Shown here in pieces: positions 23,141-36,103 of a stretch of 64,000 bases of DNA (the stretch's first letter is position 1; the number at the start of each line of letters is the position of its first letter). The position numbers and the translations under genes were made by a program. The notes below the pieces were generated by a model. It did no database searches and was not told the origin of the DNA. It was given only the letters and a program-made list of their open reading frames with translations. This DNA is from Cokeromyces recurvatus (Eukaryota > Mucoromycota > Mucoromycetes > Mucorales > Mucoraceae): the NCBI RefSeq assembly GCF_025118155.1, contig NW_026251395.1:620001-684000 (forward strand), given 5' to 3'.

Positions 23141-25183
23141 ATGACAGAGCGATCAAACATTTCAATTGAGTCATGGGTTCTCATGTCATTGATCTATAGA
23201 GATTTAGATGATGGCGATTATCGTAATGCACTTTTATTAGCTGAACGATTATATGCTCTCGACAATCAAAATAAATATTATAAATTATTGTATGCAGATT
23301 GTCTTTTTCATTGTCTTGATTATACTGCTAGCTATACTATATTGAAATCTGTAAAATCAATACCATGTTTAAATTTATTTGCTAAAAGTTGTCTTGAGCT
23401 TGGAAATACTGAAAAACTTCCCGAAAAACAACGCGAATTATGGGAAGAAGGTGTACAGTCACTTCAACTTGCTTTATCTTTACCTGAAATACCACAAACT
23501 ATTCATTGGGGAGATGGTGAATGTTACATTATTTAATTCGATAGTAATTATGTGTTCATTTATGCCTTTTTTTTTATATATATATGTATGTGTATATTTT
23601 CTCAGAATTATCAAGTATGACGGTCAGAAATCATATGCCAAGTCGGTCTTCTATTTGTAACTTACTAGGTGATTTGTATGTAAAATTAGATAATATTCGT
23701 TTAGCAGCTACTTATTATTGGGATTGTCTATTAAACAATCCATACAAAATATCGGCCTATATTAAATTATGTGAAATTGCACCTGATGTGGTTGATTTTA
23801 ACAAGACAAAATTACCAAAGGATATATTTGTTGATTTAGATCCTGCAGTCATTAATTTATCAAGATCTTCTCTCTCTTATTTACCACCATTTCCTTCAGC
23901 TAACATATCTGATATTTCATTCTCAAACGATTTACCACCTTCCTCAATAAAGAAAAATGGTTGCTCTATGCCAGAAATACATGGTGATTACCATGACTTT
24001 TCTATAGACCAATTAAGAGCCCTTGTTACGGTTTCATCAAAAATAGTATTGGATCATGATAAATTACCGGAACACGAGTATGAAAGGTTTGTTCCTAAAT
24101 TTTGATTTGTATTTGTGTGTGTTAATTTATTATTGTTCAGAGATGAAATTGAGAATAGAAAGGATACTATTATTACAGATATCGAAAATGATATTAAGCG
24201 AATGGAAGCGAATGAAGCATTTAAAAATAAGCACGGTTTACATAGAAAACCACCTATACCAAAACCCCAAAAACTCACAGTTGAATTAGAAACAATTAAT
24301 GAAAACGAGGAACAAAGTGATCATGACAAAGTCATATATGATTCTATTCAAAATAATGCACCACCTAGACTACTGAACTCCTCCAGAAGACGGCCTAGTG
24401 ATACCCCTGCCAAATCGAACCGTCCAGTTAAGAAACGTGGAATAATTAAAGTAAAAAAAGAAACTTTTTGTAAATAATCTCGATACAGGCTAATAATATT
24501 TTTTTTATTTTTTTTTTTTTATTTTTTTGGAATAGGATTCAACTGAAAAGGCACAATCTATTTCTTCTTATTTTTTACCTCTTTTAAATGTTCCAGAAAC
24601 AGATCAAGTAGGAGATAGAGAAATCGTTGAAGGAATGAACAAAGTAATAAAAGCACTTTGTATATTAGCGAATGGCTATTTTTATCAATCGTTTCATCAT
24701 TGTGAAAAAGCTGCGCTGGAGTTACAAAAGCTGGATGATAGGCAATATAATTCTCCGCGTGTTCTTGGCATTTTGGGTATAGCGTACTATGACGCAGGTG
24801 ACTATCTCAGTGCTCGTGCATTCTTCAGACAAGCATTTCTCATATCACCTTGGTATTGTGATTATATCCCTATTTATTCAACTTGTCTTTGGTATTTAGA
24901 AAAGGAGGAGGAGCTGAATTTGCTGGCCTTTAAGATGAAAGAAAATCGATCACATCAATTCGAGGCTTATATTGCGGCTGGTAATTGGGCAAAATGTGTA
25001 AAAGGTGGTAATGAAGCAGTTCAATGGTTTCAAAAAGCTGTTGATTTAGACCCATCTCGATCCTATGGACATGCTTTATTGGGTTATGAAGAATGGGAGA
25101 AGGGTAACAGTTTAGGGGCAAAGAAGCATTTTGCAAATAGCATGATTACAGATAAAAGATCATATCTTGGCTGGTAAGCTATT

Positions 25184-25219
<36 letters not shown>

Positions 25220-25531
25220 AAGAAAAATGAGCTGAAAATATGAGGTAGGTATGGTATGGCTTCTGCTTATCAAGCAATGGAAGAATACATGCAAGCAAGA
25301 ACATTATTAGCTGAGGCAGTCCGATTACATCCACGACATCCAGTTGTATTGTCAACAATGGCTGAAGTGCTTTATGAACTTGAAGAATATGAAGAAGCAA
25401 AAGAATACATTGACAAGTCATTAAGCATAAAAACGAGTACAGCGAATGAAAAACTAAAAAGCAAAATTGAAACTAGTTTAATAGAAACAAGAAATAATGC
25501 TAATACTATCGATAATGATTTATATATTTAA
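23141..25531 (+). CDS. CDC27: Anaphase-promoting complex subunit 3 (Cdc27/APC3)
   Basis: Exons are 23141-23516, 23606-24086, 24141-24450, 24536-25173 and 25249-25531, giving 695 aa. The protein is a TPR scaffold of the APC/C ubiquitin ligase, where Cdc27 binds the Ile-Arg tails of co-activators. The N-terminal block (DGDYRNALLLAERLYALD ... LYADCLFHCLDYTASY) matches the dimerising Cdc27 N-domain. A disordered charged linker follows, with Pro and RRRPSDTPAK, and holds possible Cdk sites. C-terminal TPRs include AYYDAGDYLSARAFFRQAF, then PIYSTCLWYLEKEEELNLLAF, the hallmark Cdc27 helix pair, and VQWFQKAVDLDPSRSYGHAL. The protein is somewhat short at its C-terminus compared with human CDC27, so the last TPRs may be reduced. 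The exon 3/4 junction was set by frame (donor gtaaaa at 24451). Intron 4 carries an A33 run. Confidence 0.85.
25185..25217. repeat. Poly(A) tract of 33 bp inside a Cdc27 intron
   Basis: A33 lies 10 bp after the donor of the last intron. It is one of several introns in this window that carry a homopolymer of more than 30 bp. Confidence 0.8.
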
Positions 25532-26195
25532 TAAATATTTATTTTTTACTAGTAGTGAATTAAAAAAGAAAGGATTTATACATGAATAAAAGGTTAGATT
25601 ATATATGGCTAGTATACTAGCTAAGGATTGGTAAAAAAATAAATTATAAAACTCATATATGAATAAGTAAGCAAAGATATCTATGCGTATACTTACAATA
25701 CACTGCTCTTTTTGTCGGACTTTATAAAATACAAGAACTATATGCAACAAATCTTAGCTTAGCGCTGTAGACTGGATTGTTAATCATACCCAGTTACTTT
25801 CGCTTCGACTTCCAATATGGTCGAGTTTTCTGTAGTACAGACTGATTTGGTAATATGGGAACCCAACAAAGCTTTAGTTGTAGGTTTGTAGTAAAAACTC
25901 TGAAAGATCTGTGTGTTACGACTCCAGTTTACATGTTCCTTTACAGTCGACGAAACTAGGTTGGGTCAATAAAATAAAATATTAGTTTCTTTTCTATGTC
26001 AATAAAAGTTATTTTAAATGTTTCACTCACCTTTTTTAGACGATACAAAAATGGAAATCAGACAAAAGAAAATTGGTGAGAGGATGATACTTTCTTTTTT
26101 TTTGGACAATTTTACTCACCTGTAATGGTGTATAGGATAGACCGAATACCCATGGTGTATCAAAGAGTAATATCAATGACACACGATACTTGCAA
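25532..26195. other. Gene-free stretch downstream of Cdc27
   Basis: No ORF is supportable. The segment 25755-25970 has noticeably more GC than its surroundings and lies just 3' of the Fanzor relic on its strand. It may be the untranslated end of that mobile element. No terminal inverted repeats could be confirmed by eye. Confidence 0.45.
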
Positions 26196-26963
26196 TTATT
26201 CTTTTGATTCAGAACGCTGGAATGGTGAAAGATGAGCGTCATTGTTTCTTTCTGCATGTAAAAATATGTCGAGGATGTTTTTGGCAGCCATTACATTGCG
26301 ATTCCAAATGATATTATAAGCGGTTTCCTGACACTGTAATACAGAATGTACTCTTCGCTTTGCCGATCGTTGCACAACTTTTTCAACATTTCTTTTCTTG
26401 CAATTATTGCAGACTTGACTGGTGAGGTATTCGTCTATCATTTGGACTGTAACGCCACGATTTTGTTCACATTTTTGAAGAGCTTTTATGATAACCTTTG
26501 TAGGTCCAGATCTTTTGCCTCTCATGGTAAGTGAAAATCTTCCGTCTCCATAGGCAATGATGGTTTTATTTGCCTTAAATGACCCATCAAGTGGTGGAGG
26601 GGGGGGAGTAAGAATTGTTGTTTCTCGTTGTTGTCCTTACATTGGTGATCGCACCCGTATGATATTTGATGCTGTTACAAGTAAAAATCTTAACTATTTC
26701 GCTGAAGGCTTTTTGCTTCTTTCTATAATATCTAAGCTTCAATTTTGAGGACCTATTTCATTTAGTTAACCACTTTTTAAAATGTGTACAAGAGTGTGCT
26801 ACACTTACCAAAGACCTCTGTTATAAAATTTATACATCGTATCGTAGGATTGTATATGCTTTCTGCAAGCAATCAATTTTGAAACTTCTTTGGTTTTTAA
26901 TGAATCCAGTTTTGTTATCATTTTATGTGTTTTTGCGTGCTTCGCTTGATGAAGTAGTGAGCA
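26196..26963 (-). pseudogene. Fanzor (eukaryotic TnpB-like RNA-guided nuclease) relic
   Basis: On the minus strand a C-terminal Fanzor/TnpB core can be read. It contains FYNRGLW (donor gtaagt at about 26806), spliced to SSKLKLRYYRKKQKAFSEIV. Next come a low-complexity linker, TIIAYGDGRFSLTMRGKRSG, and the zinc-finger start EYLTSQVCNNCKKRN. The block RRVHSVLQCQETAYNIIWNRN follows, with MAAKNIL. The TS.xC..C finger and the NRx..AAxN RuvC-III block are the family's signature. The usual RuvC-III Asp (NRDxxAAxN) is Asn here, at bases 26294-26296. The frame is broken upstream by a TAG near 26964, and I find no convincing N-terminal half, so the gene is truncated. Fanzor enzymes act as guide-RNA DNA nucleases inside eukaryotic transposons; this copy should be inactive. 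The best open part is 26196-26525. The family call is good; the exact 5' limit is uncertain. Confidence 0.75.
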
Positions 26964-29900
26964 CTAGCTCCTGTTTTGAAAGTAAAACGACTTTGCATAA
27001 AGAAGAAAAGATAAGAGTAAAAGAGTAAAAGAGTAAAAGAGAATATAATGAATTCAAGAACCAAGGGAGTAATTCAAAGAGCTTTAGAGACAAAAAAAAA
27101 AAAAAAAACAGACCAGTATCATAGAAGGGTTTAAGTTAGCAATAAATAGTGAATGCATTAACATATAAATTATCGAATAATAAGAAGCATCGTACATAAT
27201 AAAAGATGGCAGTAGTTTCTTATTAAATGTATGTTCACATCATATGTATTTTCCTCTAAATAATCCATATAATGAGACAAATTCACTGAAGGACCAATTA
27301 CCCTTTATATTCTTTATGATGAAATCAATGCTCATCCAAGAGTAATATATAATCGACAAGAACCTCAAAACAATAATGACCTTCATTAATATTGCACTAA
27401 AAGACTGTATCTAACAGTATTGTTACGTTTTACAAGTGATGTCAAATGGCAACCTTTTTTTGTTTTCATGATAGACTTCAAGAATACGTTTCTTGTATCA
27501 AGTGACATTATACCATCCGTAGATACGATATGGAGGAGTAAAGGATTTATCTTTATGGAAAATTTTATAATTAAAAAAAATAAGGTTCCTTTGCAAAGGC
27601 TGAGATATTTCAACAACTTCTTTTCGATGAATCGGTCAAACCTCCCTTCAGTCCTTACTACTCAATACCCAAAGAAAATTTTCCTTGGAGAAAATTATGT
27701 TAAAAAAAAACACTAAAGTTAGTTTATTTCCAGTTTAAATAATGGATATTTATGATGGCAAGGCTTGAAACAACTTCAAGTTATACCCTAAAGATGAACA
27801 GTCTTTTGTACAGCAATAAGATTATGAATGCTCATTATGAATGTTGGCTAGTTTTAGTCTTATTCTGACAATGTACATTCTAGTGATGCTGGATTTATTT
27901 AACCATATAGAATTTACCTTGAGAGGAAAGAAATCTTAGAAAAAAATATACAATAATCTTTTTAATATTTATACACTGTGCTATTATAGTCTTTCACCAC
28001 TTTTTTATATACGCTTAATTATTAAATATTATTAGAGAATCAACTTTATTATAGAACACGATTTTATTAAATTATTTTTTTTTTTTTCATTTTTATTGAT
28101 ATTATAAAAAAAGATGCTTTTCTTAGTTCTCAAATCTCTTTAAAAGAGACTTGATACTAACAGGATTAACCACGAGAAGGTGAAAGCATATCTAATCCCA
28201 AAAATAATATTACAACCCATACACAAATTGATACGGGCTGTAATTTTTTCTTCTCCCTCTAAATTTCTACTTGAAAGATAAACGTCCAATTTCAACTAGT
28301 AGACACTTGGCAAAGTCCAACCTGGCCCAAGCCTTGCTAGAAGAAAAAGATAGGATTCCTCACTTCCTACCCCAATAAAAAATACAGTTGGATGTAAGTT
28401 TTACTGGAAGCCGGGCTAAACATTCTGACCTGTAGCGTGGCGAAGTGGAAGAAATCCAGATACATGAAGTGCACGACTTGACTATTGTTTACCTGAGAAT
28501 GTCCCTTCTTTGACCCCTAGCATCTACTTTTGACTTAACAGTAAATATAAGTTGGGATTCTTCACCTAAATGAATAGATGAAAAAACCACGGTCAGAAAC
28601 GTAAGCTGTGCATCCTTATCTATTTTTATTTTATAAACAGCAACTAGATAAAAATAAAAAGAAGGAAAAACCTCCAAAAAGAAAAACAGAAAAACTAAAC
28701 CTTGAGATAAGCCCTTTCAATGGTGCAGACAAAGAGTACGCTAATCTCCCTAAAAAAGGAACAGGTTTACAATTTCCAACCCCAAGTATCCTTTTTATTT
28801 CCCTCCTCCTTTGGAAATAAATCAAACTTGAGCAGTCAAAATTCGATAAGGTCCCATCAATTATCTAAGGTTGCAATAACCCAAGGTGAAGGCGGATATG
28901 CATGTAGTAACCAAAAGAGAGTCTAGGCCCTCTCCTTTAGCCATGTTATAAACGGACAGTTCTACAAACTCAAGTAAGCCAAGCTATGTGACTTGAGCAC
29001 ACTTCATAACCCTGACAATGTCTACCCATAGTTTCAAGTAAAAATAAAGAAGAATAAGAAAAATAAAAAAAGCTAAAGAAAAAAGAAGAAGAAAAAAAAG
29101 GAAAAAAAACGAAAAAATGTACTTTTTTTTATAGTAAAATTCAGGAGAAAAAAAATTAAACGAAAAGAAGGAGAAGTTATTAAAGTTTAATCTTAGCGTA
29201 TTTTTTTTTTTTTTGTTTTTAATTTACTTTGCGTTAAATCTTCTCTCCTGCCTTTCTCCTTTTCTTTTTTTTTTCTCTTTTCTTTTTAATACTTTAGAGA
29301 TAAGTTTTGCCTTTTATTTGAATGTAGTAAAGCATTACTGTCTTCTTTGAAAGTAAGCAAGAAAGTAAGAAAGTAAGAAAAAAGAAGAAGTTTGTTTACT
29401 TCTTTTATATGTATAAATATTCATGTGAATATATTGAGCATTCTTGTAAAGTAATTAAGCCAAAACTAGTTAAATGCAGTTACACGAAAGAGCATAATGT
29501 TCATACATTCTCCAAAAGAATAAGAGTAGATAAGCTATCAATAATATAAAAAATGTCATTTTATACAACAGTTTTATTTTTATTTTTAGACACACACACA
29601 ATCTACATACTTTTTTTTTTTAATTGAACAAGATATTCTTAGTAGTTTATGCATTTTAAATAGTTAGGTTGTACGCTTTCTTATTACTGTATTATGGTAA
29701 TTGAACTCTTTTTTATGATGATCATGATAACAAAGCTAGCCTTGTGAATGGATGTGTTATCAAGCATCAGATACTTATTATTCATAGTAGCTACATCAAG
29801 CGTAGTAAGGACTTGCTCTATGGATTCTAAAAAAAGTCGTTACTAGTTGTGCCTTTTCTTTTTTACAGCTAGCATATCATCAGTTTGTTGTTGCTGTAGT

Positions 29901-30946
29901 GATATTTTCCTTTCGTGAAAGAGTAATAAAATCATCTTTGCAAATGGCATCTAGGTTACTGACGTTTGGTACTTTTTATTTCAACTTTGATTTTGCAAGG
30001 TGTCCCTATCCTATTTTAAACCAACCATAAGAGAGGTGCATATTTCTATTGAATCTAGCCTTATCAATAAACACATAATCATTCATAAAATCTATTTTTT
30101 TTTTTTTTTATGAATCAAGAAGTTTACTATATCATATGGTTTAATTACAGTTTCCTCACTGTCTCATGAAAAATATAGCGAGATGATGCGTTTACAAGTG
30201 AGATGACACTTTTTTTTTTTTTGGTGAACGTCCTAGACACCAGATTTATATCAGCGTGTCAATATGTTATAGAGATGACACACAAACATAGTAAAGCATA
30301 AATACTCATATCTTATTATGGCAAAGAAGTTTTACTTAAAGAAGTCATAACGTGATAGTCTGAATAACGCATCCATTATATAAAATACCTTTGCATTTTA
30401 TTATTTAATAAAGAAAGACAACGGATAAACAGTGTCAAATTATTTCTATTACTAGTCTTTATATCATTATTATTTTATTTTATTTTTTCTTACCATGAAA
30501 TATCATATGTACTTCTGAAGAATTAGAAAGATTACAATAGGTTAAAGCAAACTGTCTTAAAAAAAAAGCTAAGCTTAGCTGAACTGAGCTAGGCGGCAAT
30601 TTACAAACAATGTCTGAAAGGTTTTACTGAGGCATGTAATGCTGTACCTGCTAAAATTTTATACAACTTTTTCTGGGTATTCTAAACGACACATCATTCA
30701 TTGTTATAATAATACTTCGTTCTAAAGTCCAATGTAATATAAATAAGAATAAGCATCATTTTTAGGCAATTTGGTTTAACCTCTTGTGACCTTTCTATTT
30801 CTTCAAAAAGACATTTATTTTTTGTTTAAAGGATTTTTTTCTTTCAAAGTAACAAAATTTTATCGTTTCCACTGTATATTTAATAACAACGTATGTACAC
30901 GCAAAGATATGCTACGATAAACACAAAAACAAAAACATATACAATT
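26964..30946. other. Gene-poor, repeat-like 4 kb region
   Basis: No ORF here has recognisable protein features. Open frames of 60-98 codons (27386-27616 minus, 27420-27716 plus) are mirror images in low-complexity DNA and are not supported. The part 28140-28990 is richer in GC than its surroundings and looks like a decayed mobile element without readable coding. 29040-29400 is dominated by purine/pyrimidine runs. 29600-30940 is plain AT-rich DNA that may include distal regulatory sequence of the hydrolase 3' side. Confidence 0.5.
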
Positions 30947-31316
30947 TTATTTATTGGATACATCCGCTTTACGAGAAATGAAATCAATTTGATTTAAAAT
31001 CTTATTTTTCCATTCTGTATTTGTTAAAAACATAGCATGTCTTAATCCCTCCATCATATGAACTTGAGCACCTCTTTTTGAAAGGTAATGATGCACATGG
31101 GTGCTACCGACAATACCATCGTTTTCTGATAAGAAAATGGATGCATTCTCTAATATGTTTGTAGATACTGAATCAACTTCTTTACAAAAATAAATTGTTT
31201 CATACCATTGAAAATGTCGTGAAATGTAATAACTAATATAAAGTTCTCTAGCAGCACCATAATGTAAGATATACTATATGAATATATGATAAATACAATG
31301 GGAACTATCACTACTG

Positions 31317-31349
<33 letters not shown>

Positions 31350-32651
31350 TACCTCAAATATCGTTTTTGGAAGTCGATGAACAAAATTGAATGCAACATG
31401 ATGATGGTGAAGTAAGAAACAGATGGGATCAATTAAAATTAAACCAGCTACTGTCTCTGGGGCCATATTCATGACCCAGCTCGTCACTCCTGTACCAAGA
31501 GAATGTGAAATATAGACAGCTTTGTCATAGCCAAATTCATTCAACATATTTGAAATCTCTGAGACAGTTTCAATTGCAGTTGGTACAGAATCTACCATAT
31601 GCATGGCTACATAGGGAAGTTCGACAAGAAAGATGGGTCGATCCAATTGAGTTACTACTTGGTATATAAATTCAGCATAACATAGAATGCCTACACCAAT
31701 ACCATGAATGAAAACAATAGGTGTCTGTGGGTCAGAACTGATGGATGTTGAAGGTCGATAATAATAAGAGAGACGTTTCATTTGACTTTCTTTCGTAGTT
31801 TGTGTAAAAAGAGATTGTAGGACATCATGAAGATAGCCAATTGGACCACCCCAAATAATACCAGCTTCAGTTCCTCCAGAATGTTGAAATCCCCAGTTTT
31901 TTAAATAGAATAAATGAAAGACAGTCGTTATCAAATACATGGAAAGGTAAAGAATAAAAGGTCGGTGTACGGCTTGTACGGGATCTAAATTTAATCTAAT
32001 ACATTCTAAATTTGGATTAAGTCCCTGAGGAAATGTGACACAAAACCATTGTTCGACGGCAGAAAGCATCCATTCAATTTCCTCTGCCCATTCTTTATTT
32101 TGTATAACAATCTCTAAATGATCATGCCAAAATGCCCAAGCAAACCTAAAAAAAAAAAAAAGAAAAGAAAAAAAAAGAGTAAATAAATAAATAGAAAGTG
32201 AATATCTTCTTTCTTTATATATATATATATATATATATTTATAATAATACCATCGAGCTAAATTATCTCTATGAATATCTTTAAATGTTGGATGTGAAAA
32301 ATCTTTTTTGTAATAAAACCATCCTTCACTCCATGTCGTTATATCAGGAATAGTATGTAGACAATTCCAAAATAAATCTGATCTTTCCAATTTATTTAAT
32401 AATTTTTTAGGTTTTGTGATTTGTTGAAGTCGCTTTTTAGTACGTAAAAAATAAATATAAAACATGAGTTCAAATATCATCCAAACTAAGATCAATTTCA
32501 ATGAAATAGGCGAAACTATCAAACTGTGTAGGCTTGTGGTTCTTCCTTGAGAAGTTGCTGAAATATAAGCACAAGAACATGGTAAAATGACAAGTGATAA
32601 TATCAATAAGGCCTTTGTCGTTGGCGATGATGAACTCGATTTAAATATCAT
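30947..32651 (-). CDS. Membrane-anchored alpha/beta hydrolase
   Basis: Exons on the minus strand are 32651-32251, 32145-31353 and 31273-30947, giving 506 aa. Two hydrophobic segments sit near the N-terminus (about residues 13-33 and 47-70) and another near 195-213. The hydrolase fold begins at TPIVFIHGIGVG (about 275-286, oxyanion loop HG). The nucleophile elbow is YISHSLGTG (Ser349, so SxSxG instead of the usual GxSxG). The acid is probably the Asp of SENDGIVG and the base the His of GLRHAMF near the C-terminus, so a full triad can be drawn. The substrate is unknown; an esterase or lipase of the endoplasmic reticulum is a reasonable guess. I chose the ATG at 32651 because the earlier in-frame codon is TTG. 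Introns contain (TA)n arrays at 31318-31350 and 32218-32240. Confidence 0.82.
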
Positions 32652-32807
32652 AATATGTATTAAGAAAATTAGCAACTAGTGTTTAAATAAGTTTTTTAAA
32701 AAAAAAAAAAGAAAAAGAAAAGAATATAATATATATTTATATATAAATATGTGTATATGTATTATATATATCAAAAATCAAAAATCAAATTAAAAAAATC
32801 AAATTGT

Positions 32808-32808
<1 letters not shown>

Positions 32809-32844
<36 letters not shown>
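32809..32844. repeat. Poly(A) tract of 36 bp
   Basis: A36 lies in the 306-bp spacer between the start of the hydrolase gene and the end of Exo84 (both on the minus strand), about 160 bp upstream of the hydrolase ATG. The rest of the spacer is purine-rich and holds nothing else. Confidence 0.8.
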
Positions 32845-32848
<4 letters not shown>

Positions 32849-32957
32849 ATTAAGGAGTAAAGTACAGAGAAAAAGGAGAGAAAGGAGAAATATTTTTTTT
32901 CTATTAATAAAGACTCAGAAAAAAAAAAGGATTTCGCTGGTTTCACATTTGATTTCA

Positions 32958-35900
32958 TCAATAGTTGTTTTTATAAGATAATTCTATATAATATTTGATA
33001 TAAGACATTTTACTATGATATTATCAATATAATGTTTACCTCGAAGTCTTGCTCTTAAAGTATCTAATTCTGGTATAGGTCGATTAAAATGATACTATCA
33101 TAAACAGAGATGTATGTATTAGATATGATACTATATAATAATAATAAGACTTACGTTTAATTGTGAAGATATTCTAGGTACAACATTATCAAGAATAAAT
33201 GATACATTCATAGTTGCAATTGTTTTCTATAGTATATATAATTAGCTTGCAATTAATATTATGTAATGAATAAATATATAGATATGTGTATATATGTTCT
33301 ATTTTACCTGTTCCTTGGTTAATTCTTTCTTGTCTGACTCAGTCACCATAGATCTTAGATAATGCTCGGTTAATTTACAGATGCTATTAACTACAGTGGA
33401 ATATAACTACATAATATATTAGATAAACTCTGTTATCAAGAATAAAGCCTTTTCCTTTTTTTTTTTTTTCTTGTAGGATTTACTTACTTGTAAATTTGAT
33501 AATAAACAAATATCATTTGAAAACTTGACCAAAAGATTATAAAAGCTGATAACGCTCGATGTAACTTGAACATCATTACCTAGACCTTGACCAGATACGA
33601 CGTGGAAATTATCATTTTGAATTATCTTTTCAATTTTTTCTATGTTTCTGCTTTCATAAGCAATAATAGTTTCTTTTACGTTGGTCACGAATAAATCTTC
33701 TAATAAAAACTTTAAATCTAAACCAACTTTACGAAGCTATTTTGTATGTTGGTTAGATGAAACTATCTACGTTTACCTTTTTTTTTTTTTTTGTACTTAC
33801 CATAGAACAATGCTCTAATGTTGATTTGAAACAATCAGCAATAATTTGACAGCTAAGCTGGCCTTGTCCGAATACTTGACGTTTATAAATGTCTGCGTAA
33901 ATTTCCGTTTGTTCCCTTACCCATGTAATGAAACCTTGGGTAAAAAAAAAAAAAAAAGAACTTTTGTTAATATCTTGACTAGAACTAACTAATAGGATAT
34001 GTAATAAAAGGAGTGGGAGAGCTCACCTGAGGCCATTTCATTTTGCTTGAATGAATCTCTATACCATTCACATGTATTTCTTATCAAAGTAAAAACAACA
34101 AGTGCCAACTCACTAATATAAGTTGTAATATCACCTTCAAATACGAGTTGTCTATATAGAAAGATTAACTTTAAACTATAATAATAATAATAAATAAGTT
34201 GACTAACCTAATTCTCTTTTTAATGATCGATGTTCGTGTACTTAAAAATACTTGACGCGCCTTTTCACTTTTATTAAGTCTCAATAACCAATTAACATAT
34301 CTTTGAAATTGTATTTTAGTCAATAGAGTGTTGCTAAGATCTCTACTAATAATATCGCATAACATATCCGTGTAATCATTTATATGCTCTTTTGCTTCTC
34401 TTACGATGGGTAATGAATTGGGTGAAGAACTAACAATTTGTCGAGCTAAATCCCATAACATAAATAACTATAAACTATTCTTGTGTATATAATTACCTGT
34501 CTCTAAATAAGCAACACTTTTTTCAAATTCTCTTAATGCAATCATAACTTCTAATTGATCTGATAAATCCTCAAGCCATTTTTCTTTATCAGGATGAAGA
34601 CTGTTGTAATCAGGAATCTATTTATACGTGTATATAATAATAAAAAGACATTTTAGTACATCACTGATTTAAGGGGGTAGGTAGGAAAAATTTGCCTTTC
34701 TTATATCCGCTAAATAAGTAAATGAATAGAATAGAATCAGTCATTCTTTTTTTTTCTTTTTTCTCCCTCCTTTAAATATGCTATTTATTTATTTTACCTG
34801 ATTGAGGAGTATCTGTCTGTCTATCGTCATTATCATCTATTAATCGCTTATAAGCATTTAAGAAGCCAACTTTATCTTCCTGCCTTTCTGCTTGATAAAT
34901 AAAGGTTTCAGGGTATACGACAATTCTTAACGCATTTATTAAATCTAATTACTTATTTGTAAATAAACAAAAAAGATAACTATGAATGGAAGTCCTTCTT
35001 CTTTATTTTTTTTTTACCTGATGAATCTTTAACATCAACAATATTTATATCTTGAATCTTCCAACAATCATCAGCTATCAGTTTCTGTCCTCTCTTACGC
35101 GCTAATAATAAACAATCATTTAGTAAATATAAATGAACAGTCTGTCGAGGCTGTAACGTTCTTGGGTTAATATCATGAAAGTTGACACATTCTTGCACAA
35201 TATATCGATCTTTTGCATGAGGAATGAAACGTTGTGATCCTTCTACGTTATCCCACAATGCCATAATTTGTGCTCTATATGTACTATTTATATCAGTAGT
35301 CATTAATTCATTTTTCTTTCTATTATTCGTGTTGTTGTTAGAAGAAGAAGTAAAAATGGATCCAGAAGGGCCTTTTTATTATTATTATTATTATTATTAT
35401 TAAAAAAATCAGCTATAGTATCTCTGGTTCTTCTTTTAAACATGCTGACTTACCTGATCCTTTATTCATGTCAGAAGAGTTAGCTGTAGATAAAAAGCTT
35501 TCCCAGATTGACTTTAGTTCGTTAAGATGTTCCTTTATATTCAATACATCTGCATCTAAATTGGAAATCTCTTTTGAAATGGAAACAAATTCTGTATAAT
35601 TACGGTATACATTTCGTTGAAGATCACCTCCCACGAGATGTTTAGCATCTAATAACGATTTGTAGAAACTTCGGATAGAATCCTCCTGAGCATCGCCTAA
35701 AGTTCTACGAACGACTATAGATATAATGAGATATATATATAAATGTATATATATTATTCGCTCGTAATTTATTATTACATTCTTCAGGTTGTAAATTGTC
35801 GTCTGCAAAACGATGTAAATCAACTGTGATGGGGGCAGATGAAGTTGTTTTCGAAGTTACAGGTTGTTTGGGTGATTGATGACTAACTGAATTATGTGAA

Positions 35901-36034
35901 TAAGTACTTGATGAAGTTGTATTAGGAGATGAATTAGAAGAATTATGAGTCGAATTTTGTTTATGTTTATCTTTTTTCATAAAATGTTCAGCTCCTCCTA
36001 AACCCTTTCTACGAAGTGTACCCACTGATTTCAT
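32958..36034 (-). CDS. EXO84: Exocyst complex component Exo84
   Basis: This gene has about ten exons on the minus strand. The first three are 36034-35779, 35714-35454 and one that starts after the aaaag acceptor near 35372. Exo84 is a subunit of the octameric exocyst, which tethers secretory vesicles at sites of polarised growth such as hyphal tips. The N-terminus is disordered (Ser, Asn, Thr, Lys-rich). The start of the vesicle-tether helical region is QPEEFVRRTLGDAQEDSIR. A PH-like domain follows (ALWDNVEGSQRFIPHAKDR ... VHLYLLNDCLLLARK). The helical CATCHR repeats run through later exons (LWDLARQIVSSSPNSL, QFQRYVNWLLRLNKSEKARQ). The final exon (ELSYKNNY, stop at 32958-32960) is my best splice choice and is tentative. 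Several introns are short and TA-rich. Identity rests on domain order plus the characteristic PH block. Confidence 0.8.
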
Positions 36035-36097
36035 ATTTATAAAATAAGTTTAGTTGAATGAAAGATTTTTAATCGCCCCACACACGTAGCATATTTA

Positions 36098-36103
<6 letters not shown>

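Noticed and set aside
26557..26748. 63-codon ORF on the plus strand
   Set aside because: It is antisense to the Fanzor relic; the minus-strand reading explains the sequence.
27386..27716. Two overlapping ORFs on opposite strands
   Set aside because: They mirror each other in AT-rich DNA and have no recognisable domains.
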